Of a DNA stretch of 46,788 nucleotides, positions 1-11,600 are shown in pieces. Made by a program: the position numbers and the translations under genes. The stretch is from Flavobacteriales bacterium (GTDB taxonomy: Bacteria > Bacteroidota > Bacteroidia > Flavobacteriales_G > JALEGO01), in NCBI GenBank assembly GCA_020631045.1, contig JAHDHZ010000004.1, forward strand, positions 30,457 to 77,244. Reading direction: 5' to 3'. Every line of letters starts with the position of its first letter. Position 1 is the first letter of the stretch. The notes under the pieces were generated by a model. That model was not told the DNA's origin and made no database searches. It saw only the letters and a list, made by a program, of their open reading frames with translations.

Positions 1-25
1 TTTTGGTTTTTCTGTGTGATTTGTG

Positions 26-50
26 AAAGGGGGCCTTATGGCCCCTTTTT
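26..50 (+). terminator. Rho-independent terminator-like hairpin for a gene off the left edge
   Basis: GGGGCC-TTAT-GGCCCC stem (30-35/40-45) followed by a T-run. Confidence 0.7.
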
Positions 51-227
51 ACTTTAAATAGCTTTATGAGTGTGTTTTTTTGCGTTATCGTAATTTGAAA
101 ATTTCTCATTTACTTGAGTAAACTGCGAATTTCCTTCATTGCTCTGGCCTTGAAAAATAAGCTTAAAAAGCCATTTAAATGAATAGTGTTTTCTACATAG
201 TTTAATTCTAGAAATATGTTTTGCATA

Positions 228-385
228 CTAAATATTTTCTTCTCTCATCAAAAAAATTTCTATAAAAATGAGCGAAACCTCTTAAAAATCAGAATGCTTT
301 GCCTGATTTTTTTGGCGCACAGGCCTGCCCTGCTTCGCACTTTTTATGAAATGTTTTTTAACGATTCGTTTCAGAAAATATTTAG
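228..385 (+). repeat. Intergenic repeat family, copy A (core TTTTTTTGGCGCACAGGCCTGC..TGCTTCGCA..TTTTT..)
   Basis: Core aligns to copies at 4409-4509 and 19790-19964 (reverse strand). Enclosed by perfect 13-bp inverted repeat CTAAATATTTTCT (228-240) / AGAAAATATTTAG (373-385). Confidence 0.7.
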
Positions 386-394
386 CACATAAAA

Positions 395-1321
395 CTAATT
401 CAATAAATTCAAGGCTCTGATCTTATCTTTTTGAAGCTGTGCTTGAATGCCTTTTAAGTCGCCCAGATTTTTGTTTTCTCTGATAAACTCAATGAATTGA
501 ATTTCAAGATTTTTCCCATACAAATCTTCATAAAAGTCAAAAAGATGAATTTCTAATTGCTTAGAAGGTTTGTTGAGGGTTTTACTGCCCCCTATATTGA
601 GCATTCCACTAAAAATAGCATCATTTATGTTGCATTTTACAGCATACACTCCTTCTTTAGGAATCATCATGTAAGGGTTTTTAACTTCAATGTTTGCCGT
701 AGGGAAATCAATGGTTCTTCCCACTTTTGATCCGTGCATCACTTTGCCAGATAAACTGTAAGGGCGCGTTAAATATTCTTTGGCAAGTCTGACTTCACCG
801 TTGAGTAAAGCGTTTCTAATTTTAGTAGAAGAGATATTGATTTCGTTGATTTGTAAAGCTTCTACTTTGTGGCTTTCAAATCCATACAAACCTTCAAGTT
901 CTTGAATGTTTTCAATGCTGCCCTCTCTGTTTTTACCAAAGTGGTGATCGTGGCCTACTATTAAGTGGCGCATGTTAAGTTTTTTGATCAAAAGGTCTCT
1001 TATGTAATGTGTGACGGTTGTTCTTGAGAATTCTTTGTTAAACGGATGAATGACTAAATGATTAACTCCAAGTGATTTAAAAATTTCAATTTTTTGTTCA
1101 ATGTTTGAAAGTAATTTAATATTCTCATCGTCAGGATACAGCGCAATTCTAGGGTGCGGTTCAAAGGTTAAAACAAGTGATTGAGTTTGAGTAGAGGCTG
1201 CTTTTTTAATGAGTGTTTCAATGATTTTTTGGTGCCCAATATGTATCCCATCAAACGTACCAGTAGTCAGACAAGTCAAAACTTTAGCGTCAAAAGCATC
1301 GATGTTGTGATAGATCTTCAA
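395..1321 (-). CDS. ribF: Bifunctional riboflavin kinase / FAD synthetase
   Basis: TTGTFDGIHIGHQKII nucleotidyltransferase motif, VGHDHHFGKNREG, C-terminal GKVMHGSKVGRTIDFPTANI flavokinase motif. Confidence 0.96.
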   Translation of the reverse strand: MKIYHNIDAFDAKVLTCLTTGTFDGIHIGHQKIIETLIKKAASTQTQSLVLTFEPHPRIALYPDDENIKLLSNIEQKIEIFKSLGVNHLVIHPFNKEFSRTTVTHYIRDLLIKKLNMRHLIVGHDHHFGKNREGSIENIQELEGLYGFESHKVEALQINEINISSTKIRNALLNGEVRLAKEYLTRPYSLSGKVMHGSKVGRTIDFPTANIEVKNPYMMIPKEGVYAVKCNINDAIFSGMLNIGGSKTLNKPSKQLEIHLFDFYEDLYGKNLEIQFIEFIRENKNLGDLKGIQAQLQKDKIRALNLLN

Positions 1322-1352
1322 ATGAAGTGTTGTTTCTGTGGTAAATATATGC

Positions 1353-1360
1353 TAATTTTG
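1353..1360 (+). promoter_or_regulatory. Candidate Bacteroidetes -7 element (TAATTTTG) upstream of atpD
   Basis: Matches TAnnTTTG ~29 nt upstream of the atpD ATG; no clear -33 TTG seen. Confidence 0.4.
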
Positions 1361-1376
1361 CCCCTCAATCTATTAA

Positions 1377-2897
<1,521 letters not shown>

Positions 2898-2903
2898 TCT
2901 GAT

Positions 2904-3140
2904 ATGCAATTAGAGATTATTAGTCCAGATAAGAATGTGTTTTCAGGAGAAGTATCTTACGTGCAGCTTCCTGGAATTGATGGATTGTTTGGTGTGTTGA
3001 ATGATCATGCACCTACAATTTCTGCCTTGAAAAAAGGAGAGATTTTAATCAGAGATGCACAAAATAAAGAAACATCCTTTCAAGTGAATGGTGGAGTAGC
3101 TGAAGTAGCTTCAAACAAAGTTGTAGTACTTGCTGATTAA
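2904..3140 (+). CDS. atpC: F1 ATP synthase subunit epsilon (beta-sandwich domain only)
   Basis: MQLEIISPDKNVFSGEVSYVQLPGIDGLFGVLNDHAP; immediately follows atpD. Confidence 0.96.
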   Translation: MQLEIISPDKNVFSGEVSYVQLPGIDGLFGVLNDHAPTISALKKGEILIRDAQNKETSFQVNGGVAEVASNKVVVLAD

Positions 3141-4413
3141 CTTTTACAGCTTATGCTGTAGTTTTATTCTTTTTTTCTTCACGCTCTTAGCGTATAATCA
3201 AAATTTTGTACAAACTAGCAAAGGGCAGTTGTTACTTAATCAAAAAACTTACCGGTATTTTGGAGCCAATTACTGGTATGGTATGCACTTGGGTGCTGGT
3301 TTGCAGCCCGGACATAAAGAAAGACTCATTAAAGAGCTTGATCATCTTAAATCTGTAGGGGTCAATAATTTGCGTATAATGGCTACTTCTCAAGGGCCTA
3401 ACGATCAGCCTTTTCGAGTATTTCCCGCCCTTGAAGTTGCACCTGGAAAATACCAAGATTCAATCTTATTGGGGTTAGATTTTTTGCTGCATGAAATGTC
3501 TAAAAGAGATATGAAAGCAGTAGTTTGTCTATCAAATATGTGGCCTTGGACAGGTGGTTTTGCACAATACAGAGCTTGGAGTACAGGTGAAAAAATACCT
3601 TATCCACCTCCAGCTAAAAAGGGAAGTTGGCTTAAATACATCAGTTTTACCTCTAAGTTTTTTAAAGATCAAAAAGCGTTGAGAATGTGTGAAGGCCACG
3701 TTAAAAAAATAGTAAATCGTGTAAATAGCATTACCCACAAACCCTACAAGCAAGACCCTGCTATCATGGCCTGGCAATTGGCAAATGAGCCCAGAAAAAT
3801 GGGCAGCAAAAAAGCGTATTACAATTGGGTCAATCAAACAAGTAGCTTGATTCAAAAATTAGACACCAATCATTTGGTTTCAGTAGGTAGCGAAGGCAAT
3901 GCCTTTATGTGGTGGTCAAAAAAGTTTAAAAAAGAACACCGCTTTACCTCTATTGATTACTGTACAGCACATATTTGGGTGCAAAACTGGAAATGGTATA
4001 AGCCTGAGAAACACTCAGACCAAAAGTTTGAAAAAGTGCTTCGAAAAGCATCAAGGTATGTTAACAGACATCAGAAAACAGCTCAAAAGATGCATAAGCC
4101 TTTAGTACTTGATGAATTTGGATTGGCAAGAGATCAGGGTGAGTTCTCAGATCAAGGCACTACTCAACGCAGAGATCAATTTTTTTCTAGTATTTATAAG
4201 CATGCTGTACAGAAAGGTATTCAGCAGTTTAATTTTTGGGGTTATTCAGGTTATGGAAGGCCTTCTAGCCCAAGGGCAATTTGGCAGCAAGGAGATGATT
4301 TCATCGGAGATCCTGCTTTTGAGCATCAGGGGTGGTATGCTGTTTATGATACAGACCATAGCACTTTAAATACAGTGAAAAAGATCAATGAGTGGATGGA
4401 GTTAATAGAGTGA
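3130..4413 (+). CDS. Secreted glycoside hydrolase family 5, beta-mannanase-like
   Basis: Signal peptide-like N-terminus, YFGANYWYGMHLG, WQLANEPR (acid/base) and VLDEFG (nucleophile). TTG start overlapping atpC is uncertain. Confidence 0.85.
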   Translation: MLINFYSLCCSFILFFFTLLAYNQNFVQTSKGQLLLNQKTYRYFGANYWYGMHLGAGLQPGHKERLIKELDHLKSVGVNNLRIMATSQGPNDQPFRVFPALEVAPGKYQDSILLGLDFLLHEMSKRDMKAVVCLSNMWPWTGGFAQYRAWSTGEKIPYPPPAKKGSWLKYISFTSKFFKDQKALRMCEGHVKKIVNRVNSITHKPYKQDPAIMAWQLANEPRKMGSKKAYYNWVNQTSSLIQKLDTNHLVSVGSEGNAFMWWSKKFKKEHRFTSIDYCTAHIWVQNWKWYKPEKHSDQKFEKVLRKASRYVNRHQKTAQKMHKPLVLDEFGLARDQGEFSDQGTTQRRDQFFSSIYKHAVQKGIQQFNFWGYSGYGRPSSPRAIWQQGDDFIGDPAFEHQGWYAVYDTDHSTLNTVKKINEWMELIE

Positions 4414-4509
4414 GGTTTTTTTGGCGCACAGGCCTGCGCAGCTTTGCAATTTTTCTGACATTTTTTAAATGATTCGCTTTGTAAAATAACTCTTTAAAAA
4501 CCTACCACT
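4409..4509 (+). repeat. Intergenic repeat family, copy B (short form)
   Basis: Core TTTTTTTGGCGCACAGGCCTGCGCAGCTTTGCAATTTTTCTGACATTTTTTAAATGATTCG. Enclosed by AGTG-AGGTTTTT / AAAAACCT-(AC)-CACT. Confidence 0.65.
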
Positions 4510-4517
4510 ATTTGCAT

Positions 4518-5255
4518 TTATCTTAAATCAAGCTCTTTGAGTTGATCAGGAGTGATCTGCTGAGCTTGATCGGTCAAAGCCTTTTCAGGATTTAAATGTG
4601 TCTCGATCATATAACCGTCATATAAATCAAGAGATTTCGCTTTCTGTACAATTTCTTTGAGTAATGTTCGGTCACCAGCCATGTGACTGGGGTCGTTATA
4701 AAGCTTTAATTCAGGAAACTCTTGCTTTATTTTTTGAGCAATCTCCCAGATAGGTTCGTAGCGATATGTGCTTTTAGGATAAACAGAGAAACCTCTGTGA
4801 ATAAGACTTAATTTTACCGAAGGGGCAGTGGCTAAAAAACGTTCAATAGCTCCGATCCATAGATTAATATCTGGGTTGATGGGGTTTTTAATCAGTACTT
4901 GGGTTTGGGTGCCTTTTAAGCTTTGGGCGAGCTCTTGAATGGCAAATGGGCTTGCAGTGGTGCGGGTGCCGATCCAAAGCGAGGTGATGTTGTATTTTAG
5001 GGTGCTTTCTACGTGTTTTGGGGTGGCTACCTCAGTGCAGGTGGGTAGGTTTAGCTGGGTTTGAATGTTTTTTAGCCACTCAAGGGCGGCTTCTGCATTG
5101 CCTTCAAAATTTCCTGGACGTGTTCTAGGCTTAAATACTCCGGCCCGAAATAAATCAACACAGTTGAGTGCTAAAAGTTCTTGAGCTGTTTTAAAAACTT
5201 GCTCTTCTGATTCAGCACTGCACGGCCCGGTAATTAAGTAAGGTTGTGTTTGCAA
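4518..5255 (-). CDS. 3-deoxy-7-phosphoheptulonate (DAHP) synthase, stand-alone domain
   Basis: ITGPCSAES, FRAGVFKPRTRPGNFEG, LIHRGFS, NDPSHMAGDR motifs; no chorismate mutase domain follows. Confidence 0.93.
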   Translation of the reverse strand: MQTQPYLITGPCSAESEEQVFKTAQELLALNCVDLFRAGVFKPRTRPGNFEGNAEAALEWLKNIQTQLNLPTCTEVATPKHVESTLKYNITSLWIGTRTTASPFAIQELAQSLKGTQTQVLIKNPINPDINLWIGAIERFLATAPSVKLSLIHRGFSVYPKSTYRYEPIWEIAQKIKQEFPELKLYNDPSHMAGDRTLLKEIVQKAKSLDLYDGYMIETHLNPEKALTDQAQQITPDQLKELDLR

Positions 5256-5257
5256 GT

Positions 5258-6652
5258 TTACTTGATGTAAGATATTTGGTGTTGCTGACTTTCAAAACAA
5301 CTAAGAACATCTTCTAAAAACGGGAGGTAATTCCATGCTTTTTTTTCGCTCGCATTACCCAATCTTAACACAATAAGATCTTGAGAAGGAAAAACAAATA
5401 CATGTTGACCGGCATGTCCTGAGGGGAAAAACAAATCTGCTGGTAAATTAGGGTATCTTCGGTCACTCGCATCTTCTTTAAAGCCTGCATTGAGCCAGAA
5501 ATGTGCTCCATACGCGGCACTGTCACAACTTGGAGTTGGAGTACTTACATATTTGACCCATCCCGCAGGCAAGATTTGTTCATCATTAAAAATACCCTTA
5601 TTTAAGTGGAGTATTCCGTATCTCATCCAATCTAAAGCTGAGCAATAGCTGTGAGAAGATCCGGCCATGTATCCAGCAGGATCAAGCTCGATAAAGGAGT
5701 TATTCATGCCTATTTTTTGAAACAATTTAGTATCTAAATAACTCACAGGATCTATGCCTTTCTCTATTAGTTTGTCAGAAAGGTATTTCATGACAATATT
5801 GGTCGTTCCGCTCGAATATTTAAAGAAGGTTCCTGGTTTTTGAACCAGCTTTTGATTTATGGCTACATCTGCCATGCAATATGAGTTGAAGAGCATATCT
5901 GTTGCCACACTGGGCTTGTAATATTCTTCTTCAAAATATAATCCGCTGCTCATTCTTAGCAAGTGATCAAGGGTAATGTTTTTGCGCTCGTCTTCTTGCC
6001 AAGCCTCAAAATTGGGCTTATCATCTAAAGAAACATATCCATCGTTAATCATTAAGGCTGCTAAAGTTGAAGTGATGCTCTTGGTCATTGACCACCCAAG
6101 TTGAGGAGTCTGAGCAGTGAATCCATCAGAAAATTGATCAGCAACAATTGCACCTTTGTAATAAACCATGATTGCTCTTGTGTTTCTCTGCATGTCTGTT
6201 CTTGGTTCAGTGAAGTACTTGTCAATTACTTCAGATAGTTTTGGGTAGTTGATTTGCTCGAAATCTTGATTTACCATGTATTGATCTCCCTTAGGAAATG
6301 TAGCACTGTCATTGATTTGCCTTTTAAATTTACTGCTTACTTGCTTGTATTGATCATCTCCTTTTTTTAGGAGTGTACATCCAATCCCATCCCTGTAAAT
6401 CGCTTTTCTTTCAAGCAATCCCATGATGTTAGCGCTTACTGTTTTGTTATTCTGATCAACCGTCTTGTTCAAATAATTAAAGTTTTTAAGTTCTTTGTCT
6501 AAACAGTCGTTTCGCTCTATGGCAAATTCACAAGAGCATAAAATCTTAGCGTTGTATCCGTTGGCTAAAATCAGATAATTTCTAATAAATAATCCAACCA
6601 GAAAACCAGTAATTAAAATCAAGACAAATAAGAATCTTGCAAAACTTCTCAT
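5258..6652 (-). CDS. Beta-lactamase family serine hydrolase (class C / esterase-like), N-terminal membrane anchor
   Basis: SMTK (SxxK) motif, FKYSSGTTN, N-terminal hydrophobic helix, GHAGQ near the C-terminus. Confidence 0.9.
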   Translation of the reverse strand: MRSFARFLFVLILITGFLVGLFIRNYLILANGYNAKILCSCEFAIERNDCLDKELKNFNYLNKTVDQNNKTVSANIMGLLERKAIYRDGIGCTLLKKGDDQYKQVSSKFKRQINDSATFPKGDQYMVNQDFEQINYPKLSEVIDKYFTEPRTDMQRNTRAIMVYYKGAIVADQFSDGFTAQTPQLGWSMTKSITSTLAALMINDGYVSLDDKPNFEAWQEDERKNITLDHLLRMSSGLYFEEEYYKPSVATDMLFNSYCMADVAINQKLVQKPGTFFKYSSGTTNIVMKYLSDKLIEKGIDPVSYLDTKLFQKIGMNNSFIELDPAGYMAGSSHSYCSALDWMRYGILHLNKGIFNDEQILPAGWVKYVSTPTPSCDSAAYGAHFWLNAGFKEDASDRRYPNLPADLFFPSGHAGQHVFVFPSQDLIVLRLGNASEKKAWNYLPFLEDVLSCFESQQHQISYIK

Positions 6653-6724
6653 AAAACATAAATTTTTCAGTTCAAATATACGTTAAGTCACGAAAATTAG
6701 GTGAAATAACGTGTAAGTATTATG

Positions 6725-6732
6725 TATATTTG
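6725..6732 (+). promoter_or_regulatory. Candidate -7 element TATATTTG upstream of dxs
   Basis: Matches TAnnTTTG 12 nt before the dxs ATG. Confidence 0.4.
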
Positions 6733-6743
6733 TAGCCTTAGTT

Positions 6744-8672
6744 ATGCAGTTTAAGCCAGGAGAACTTCTAGAAAAAATAAATACTCCAAAAGATCTCAGA
6801 ACGCTACCAGAATCTGAGCTTTCAAAGGTGTGTGATCAACTTAGAGATTTTATAGTTGATGTTGTCTCAAACAAAGGAGGGCATTTCGGAGCAAGCTTAG
6901 GTGTTGTAGAATTGACAGTGGCTCTACATTATGTGTTTAATACACCTGATGATCTGTTGGTTTGGGATGTCGGTCATCAAGCTTATGGGCACAAGATTTT
7001 AACTGAAAGAAGAGCTCAATTTCATACCAATAGAGTGTATAAAGGTTTGAGTGGATTTCCGAAAATTTCAGAAAGCCCTTACGATGCTTTTGGGGTTGGG
7101 CATTCTTCAACTTCGATTTCTGCTGCTTTGGGCATGGCTGTAGCATCTGATTATAAAAATGAAGATCGTCAGCATATTGCAGTAATTGGAGATGGTGCTA
7201 TGACAGGTGGAATGGCTTTTGAAGCCTTGAATATGGCAGGAGTTTCAAACTCAAACTTATTGGTTGTTTTAAATGACAATTGTATGTCTATTGACCCCAA
7301 TGTAGGTGCTTTGAAAGAATATCTCACTGACATTACAGCATCTCATACGTACAATAAGATTAAAGATGAAGTTTGGAATTTGCTCGGTAAACTCAGCTCT
7401 TTTGGTAAAACAACCCAAGAGGTTGTCTCAAAAGTGGAATCTGCCATTAAATCTGCGATGCTTTCAAATAGCAACTTTTTTGAGTCATTAAATTTTAGGT
7501 ATTTTGGCCCAATTGACGGTCATGATGTTGATCATTTGGTGTCAGTTTTATCTGACCTTAAAGATATTCCTGGACCAAAAATTTTGCATTGTGTGACTAA
7601 AAAAGGAAAAGGCTATAAGCCGGCAGAGCAAGGCAATCAAACTAAGTGGCACGCTCCAGGGCTATTCAACAAAGAGACGGGTGAGATTGTGAAAATTGCG
7701 CCTCAAAACCCTGAGCCTCCTAAATTTCAAGATGTATTTGGTCACACCATTGTTGAATTGGCTGAGCAAAACAAAAAAATCATGGGCATCACCCCAGCGA
7801 TGCCCACAGGCAGCTCTTTGAACATCATGATGAAGGCTATGCCTGATAGGGCATTTGATGTAGGTATTGCAGAACAACATGCCGTAACTTTTTCAGCAGG
7901 CCTGGCTAAAAATGGGCTCATTCCATTTTGTAACATTTATTCGTCTTTCATGCAACGTGCTTATGATCAGGTGATTCATGATGTAGCGATTCAAAACTTG
8001 CCAGTTGTTTTTTGTTTAGATCGGGCAGGCCTTGTCGGAGCAGACGGACCTACACACCATGGAGCTTATGACATTGCCTATATGAGAGCGATTCCGAACT
8101 TGATTGTTTCAGCACCCATCAATGAATCAGAACTTAGAAACTTGATGTATACCGCTCAACTTGAAGAAAAGCCCTTTGTAATTCGATATCCACGCGGAAA
8201 AGGAGTTTTGTTAAACTGGAAAACGCCTATGCAAAAAATTAAAATTGGTACCGGAAAAAAATTACAGTCTGGAGATCGTTTGGCAATTTTAAGTTTTGGA
8301 GCTATCGGAAACCTAGCTGCAAAAGCTATTGAGCAGCTTAAAGATCAAGGTGTTGATTCTGTTGCTCATTATGATTTACGATTTGCAAAGCCTTTAGATC
8401 AAGTGATGTTGCACGAAGTATTTACAAAATTTAAAAAAGTGATTACCTTGGAAGACGGATGTTTGATGGGTGGATTTGGCTCGGCCATTTTAGAGTTCAA
8501 GTCTGATAACGACTACATTTGTAGCGTTAAACGACTCGGAATACCCGACAAAGTTGTTGAACATGGAACACAACAAGAACTTTACTCTGAGTGTAACTTC
8601 AATGTACAAGACATTGTAGATGCTGCCCATGAGCTTTTATCGTCTAATCAACAATCTTCATCTGTTGCGTAA
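6744..8672 (+). CDS. dxs: 1-deoxy-D-xylulose-5-phosphate synthase
   Basis: KGGHFGASLGVVELTVALHYVFNTPDD, GDGAMTGGMAFEALN, DRAGLVGADGPTHHGAYDIAYMR. Confidence 0.98.
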   Translation: MQFKPGELLEKINTPKDLRTLPESELSKVCDQLRDFIVDVVSNKGGHFGASLGVVELTVALHYVFNTPDDLLVWDVGHQAYGHKILTERRAQFHTNRVYKGLSGFPKISESPYDAFGVGHSSTSISAALGMAVASDYKNEDRQHIAVIGDGAMTGGMAFEALNMAGVSNSNLLVVLNDNCMSIDPNVGALKEYLTDITASHTYNKIKDEVWNLLGKLSSFGKTTQEVVSKVESAIKSAMLSNSNFFESLNFRYFGPIDGHDVDHLVSVLSDLKDIPGPKILHCVTKKGKGYKPAEQGNQTKWHAPGLFNKETGEIVKIAPQNPEPPKFQDVFGHTIVELAEQNKKIMGITPAMPTGSSLNIMMKAMPDRAFDVGIAEQHAVTFSAGLAKNGLIPFCNIYSSFMQRAYDQVIHDVAIQNLPVVFCLDRAGLVGADGPTHHGAYDIAYMRAIPNLIVSAPINESELRNLMYTAQLEEKPFVIRYPRGKGVLLNWKTPMQKIKIGTGKKLQSGDRLAILSFGAIGNLAAKAIEQLKDQGVDSVAHYDLRFAKPLDQVMLHEVFTKFKKVITLEDGCLMGGFGSAILEFKSDNDYICSVKRLGIPDKVVEHGTQQELYSECNFNVQDIVDAAHELLSSNQQSSSVA

Positions 8673-11600
8673 GCTTTCTTTGTGTTTGTGTGGAGTGTTT
8701 GTTACACTCTTATCTTTTGCTCAAACAAGTTCTGAGGTTAAAACCACACTCTACGGAATTGAGCAAGGCTTGTCTCAAAGTCAAGTCAATGCAATTTGTC
8801 AAGACGATGCTGGATTTTTATGGATCGGAACTCAAGATGGATTAAATCGATTTGATGGCAATCACTTCAGAGTTTTTAAAAACGACATTGAGCAAGAGAA
8901 CTCATTAAGTGGCAACTATATTTACAGTTTAGCGCATCATCAAAACACCCTTTGGGTGGCTACTGAGAATGGGTTGAATTCAATTGATTTAAAAACAGAG
9001 CAGGTTTCCAGAAAAAAATTCAATCCACTCTTTAAAAATTCAATTGCTTCTAATGAAACCAGAACGCTTTTTATAGATTCAAAAGGTAGGGTTTGGATTG
9101 GATTTGAAAAGGGTTTAGTAAGTTGTTTTGATCAAAGTGAAGAGGTTTTTATCAATTTTAATCATCTCAAATTATCAGGTAAAATCACTTCGATTACCGA
9201 AGATGCTTTAGGTAATTTTTGGATCGGATCTTCGTCAGGAGGTGTTCTGGTCATTGATGATCAGTTCAAAGAAAAAGTGCGTTTCAATGATCAGAAGTCG
9301 ATTCAAGAAATAAAATTTGAGCCTTTTACTAAACAGATATGGGTGGTGTCTTCTAACGATGTGAAAGTGTATAATATTGAAGAGAATAATTATACATTAT
9401 ATGTGCATCATACTGCTTTTGGAGCAAAGTCAATTCTTTTTAAAAACGATGGTGTTTACCTAGGTGTTGACCGACTTGGAGTTGTGAAAGTCTCGATTAG
9501 TAATCAAAGACTCTCAATGGTACATGCTACTGAAATAGGCTTTTCAATTCAACAAATGGCTGTGTCAGAAGACAATCAAGTTTGGATAGGCACTTCAAAA
9601 GGATTGATGCACTTGTACCATAAATCTAAACAATTTGAGCACCACTATAATTTCATAAAAAAGAGCAATGCTCAACCATTTAAAGACAATACTGTTTGGG
9701 CATTTTGTAAAGATCACAAGTCAGATCTTTGGATTGGTACACGAAATGGAGTAACAAAATGTGATGCCATACAAAACAAGTATGTCTCTTGGCAAGATAT
9801 TTCAAAATCAAAGAATTACAAGACTTTTAAAAGCGTTTTGAGTATTTACGAAGATTCGAAAAAAAATTTATGGTTGGGTACTGTTGATGAACTGATTTTT
9901 GCAAAAAGAGATCAGCAAAACAATATCATAGAAACATATCCTGTGTTTAAATGGAAAAAACAAGAAGTAAGTCATGATAACATGATTTACACCATCACAG
10001 AAACTAAGAATGAAAAGCTACTTTTCGGAACCAAACACGGCTTAGGTGTTTATGATTTAAAGAAAGATTCTTCAGTCTTTTTTAGTTCTTTTTCTTCTAG
10101 TGAAGATCAGCCTTTAGCCAAGTTAAGTTATGTAAGAGCCATTGAGCAAGACGGTGATTCTAGTATATGGTTTGCAACAAATTTAGGCGTCTATAAAGTG
10201 AGTGATGATCGCTTTGAAAAAATCACTTTTTTTGGCAATAATTTAATTGATTTTTCTCATCAAATTACAGATTTAAAAATTGATCATGATACTATTTGGA
10301 TTAGCTCTTATGGGGGTGGATTGATCAAAATGTTAAAAGACGGTTCTTTAATTGATCGTTATACTGAAAAAGATGGTTTGTCAAACAATGCTATTTATGG
10401 TATTCTGATCGATGAAAATCAGAACCTTTGGTTAACAACAAACAATGGTCTGAGTGTGTTTGATCGTAAAAAGTTTAAGATATATACCAAAGATGATGGC
10501 TTGCAGTCGAATGAGTTTAATATTGGGGCTCATTTTAAAGCTTCTGATAAGCTATTTTATGTTGGAGGGGTCAATGGGTATAATAAATTTAATCCTAGTC
10601 AAGTGAACTCAAGTGATCAAAAGATCAAGACCTTGATCAATGATGTTTTTTTGTTCAATCAGTCTATTTTTAATCATAAGAATATAACCTACAATGATCA
10701 TAGGTTTAAAGATACTCTGTATTTAAAAAGTGCTCAAAACAATCTTAGATTTGACTTTGCAGCCCTTGATTATTTACCGAATTCAAAGAAGAAATATGCT
10801 TATAAATTGGTAGGGTTTGATGAGCGTTGGATGTATTCAGATAAGCCCTCTGCTACCTACAATAATTTAGACCCAAAACAGTATATTTTTAAAGTCAAAA
10901 GTGCTCTTGCAAATGCTGATTTTGGTGATGAGAAAAACTTTTATTTTGAAATTAAGCCTGCCTTTACACAAACGCTGTTTTTTAAATTTTTATTGATTTC
11001 AGGACTGCTTTTGCTGATTTATTTTGGATTTCGAGCGCGGTTATTGGTTTCTGAAAATCAAAAACAAATCTTAGAAAAACTTGTTCGTCAGCGTACCAGA
11101 GAAGTATTGAGTCAAAAAGAGCAGATAGAACGCCAGAAAAAAGAATTAGAAAAGCAAAAAATAAAGTCTGATTATTTACTTGAAAACATACTTCCTCGTC
11201 AGACTGTTGAAGAGCTCCAAGTAAAAGGATTCGCAACCGCCAGAAGCTATAAGACGGCTACTGTCATGTTTACAGATTTCAAGGGCTTTACTAAGATATC
11301 TGAGCAGTTAAGACCAAAAGTTTTGTTGAATCGTTTAGATCGTTACTTTAAAAAATATGATGAAATTATCGATGGTCACCATATTGAGAAAATCAAGACC
11401 ATGGGTGATTCTTATATGTGCGTAGGAGGTATTCCTGTGAGAAATAAAACCAATCCTTTTGATGTGATTTTGGCAGCTTTAGAAATTCAAAAGTATATGA
11501 AAAAAGAAGAGTCAAGATCTAAAGATGCTGAAGAGCCAGTGCGTTGGCAGCTTAGAATCGGTATCCACACTGGAGAGTTGATTGCTGGAGTTATTGGTCA

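Noticed and set aside
228-385. Copies A/B/C as a classical MITE with conserved terminal inverted repeats
   Set aside because: The flanking inverted repeats differ in sequence at each locus and no target-site duplications are evident.
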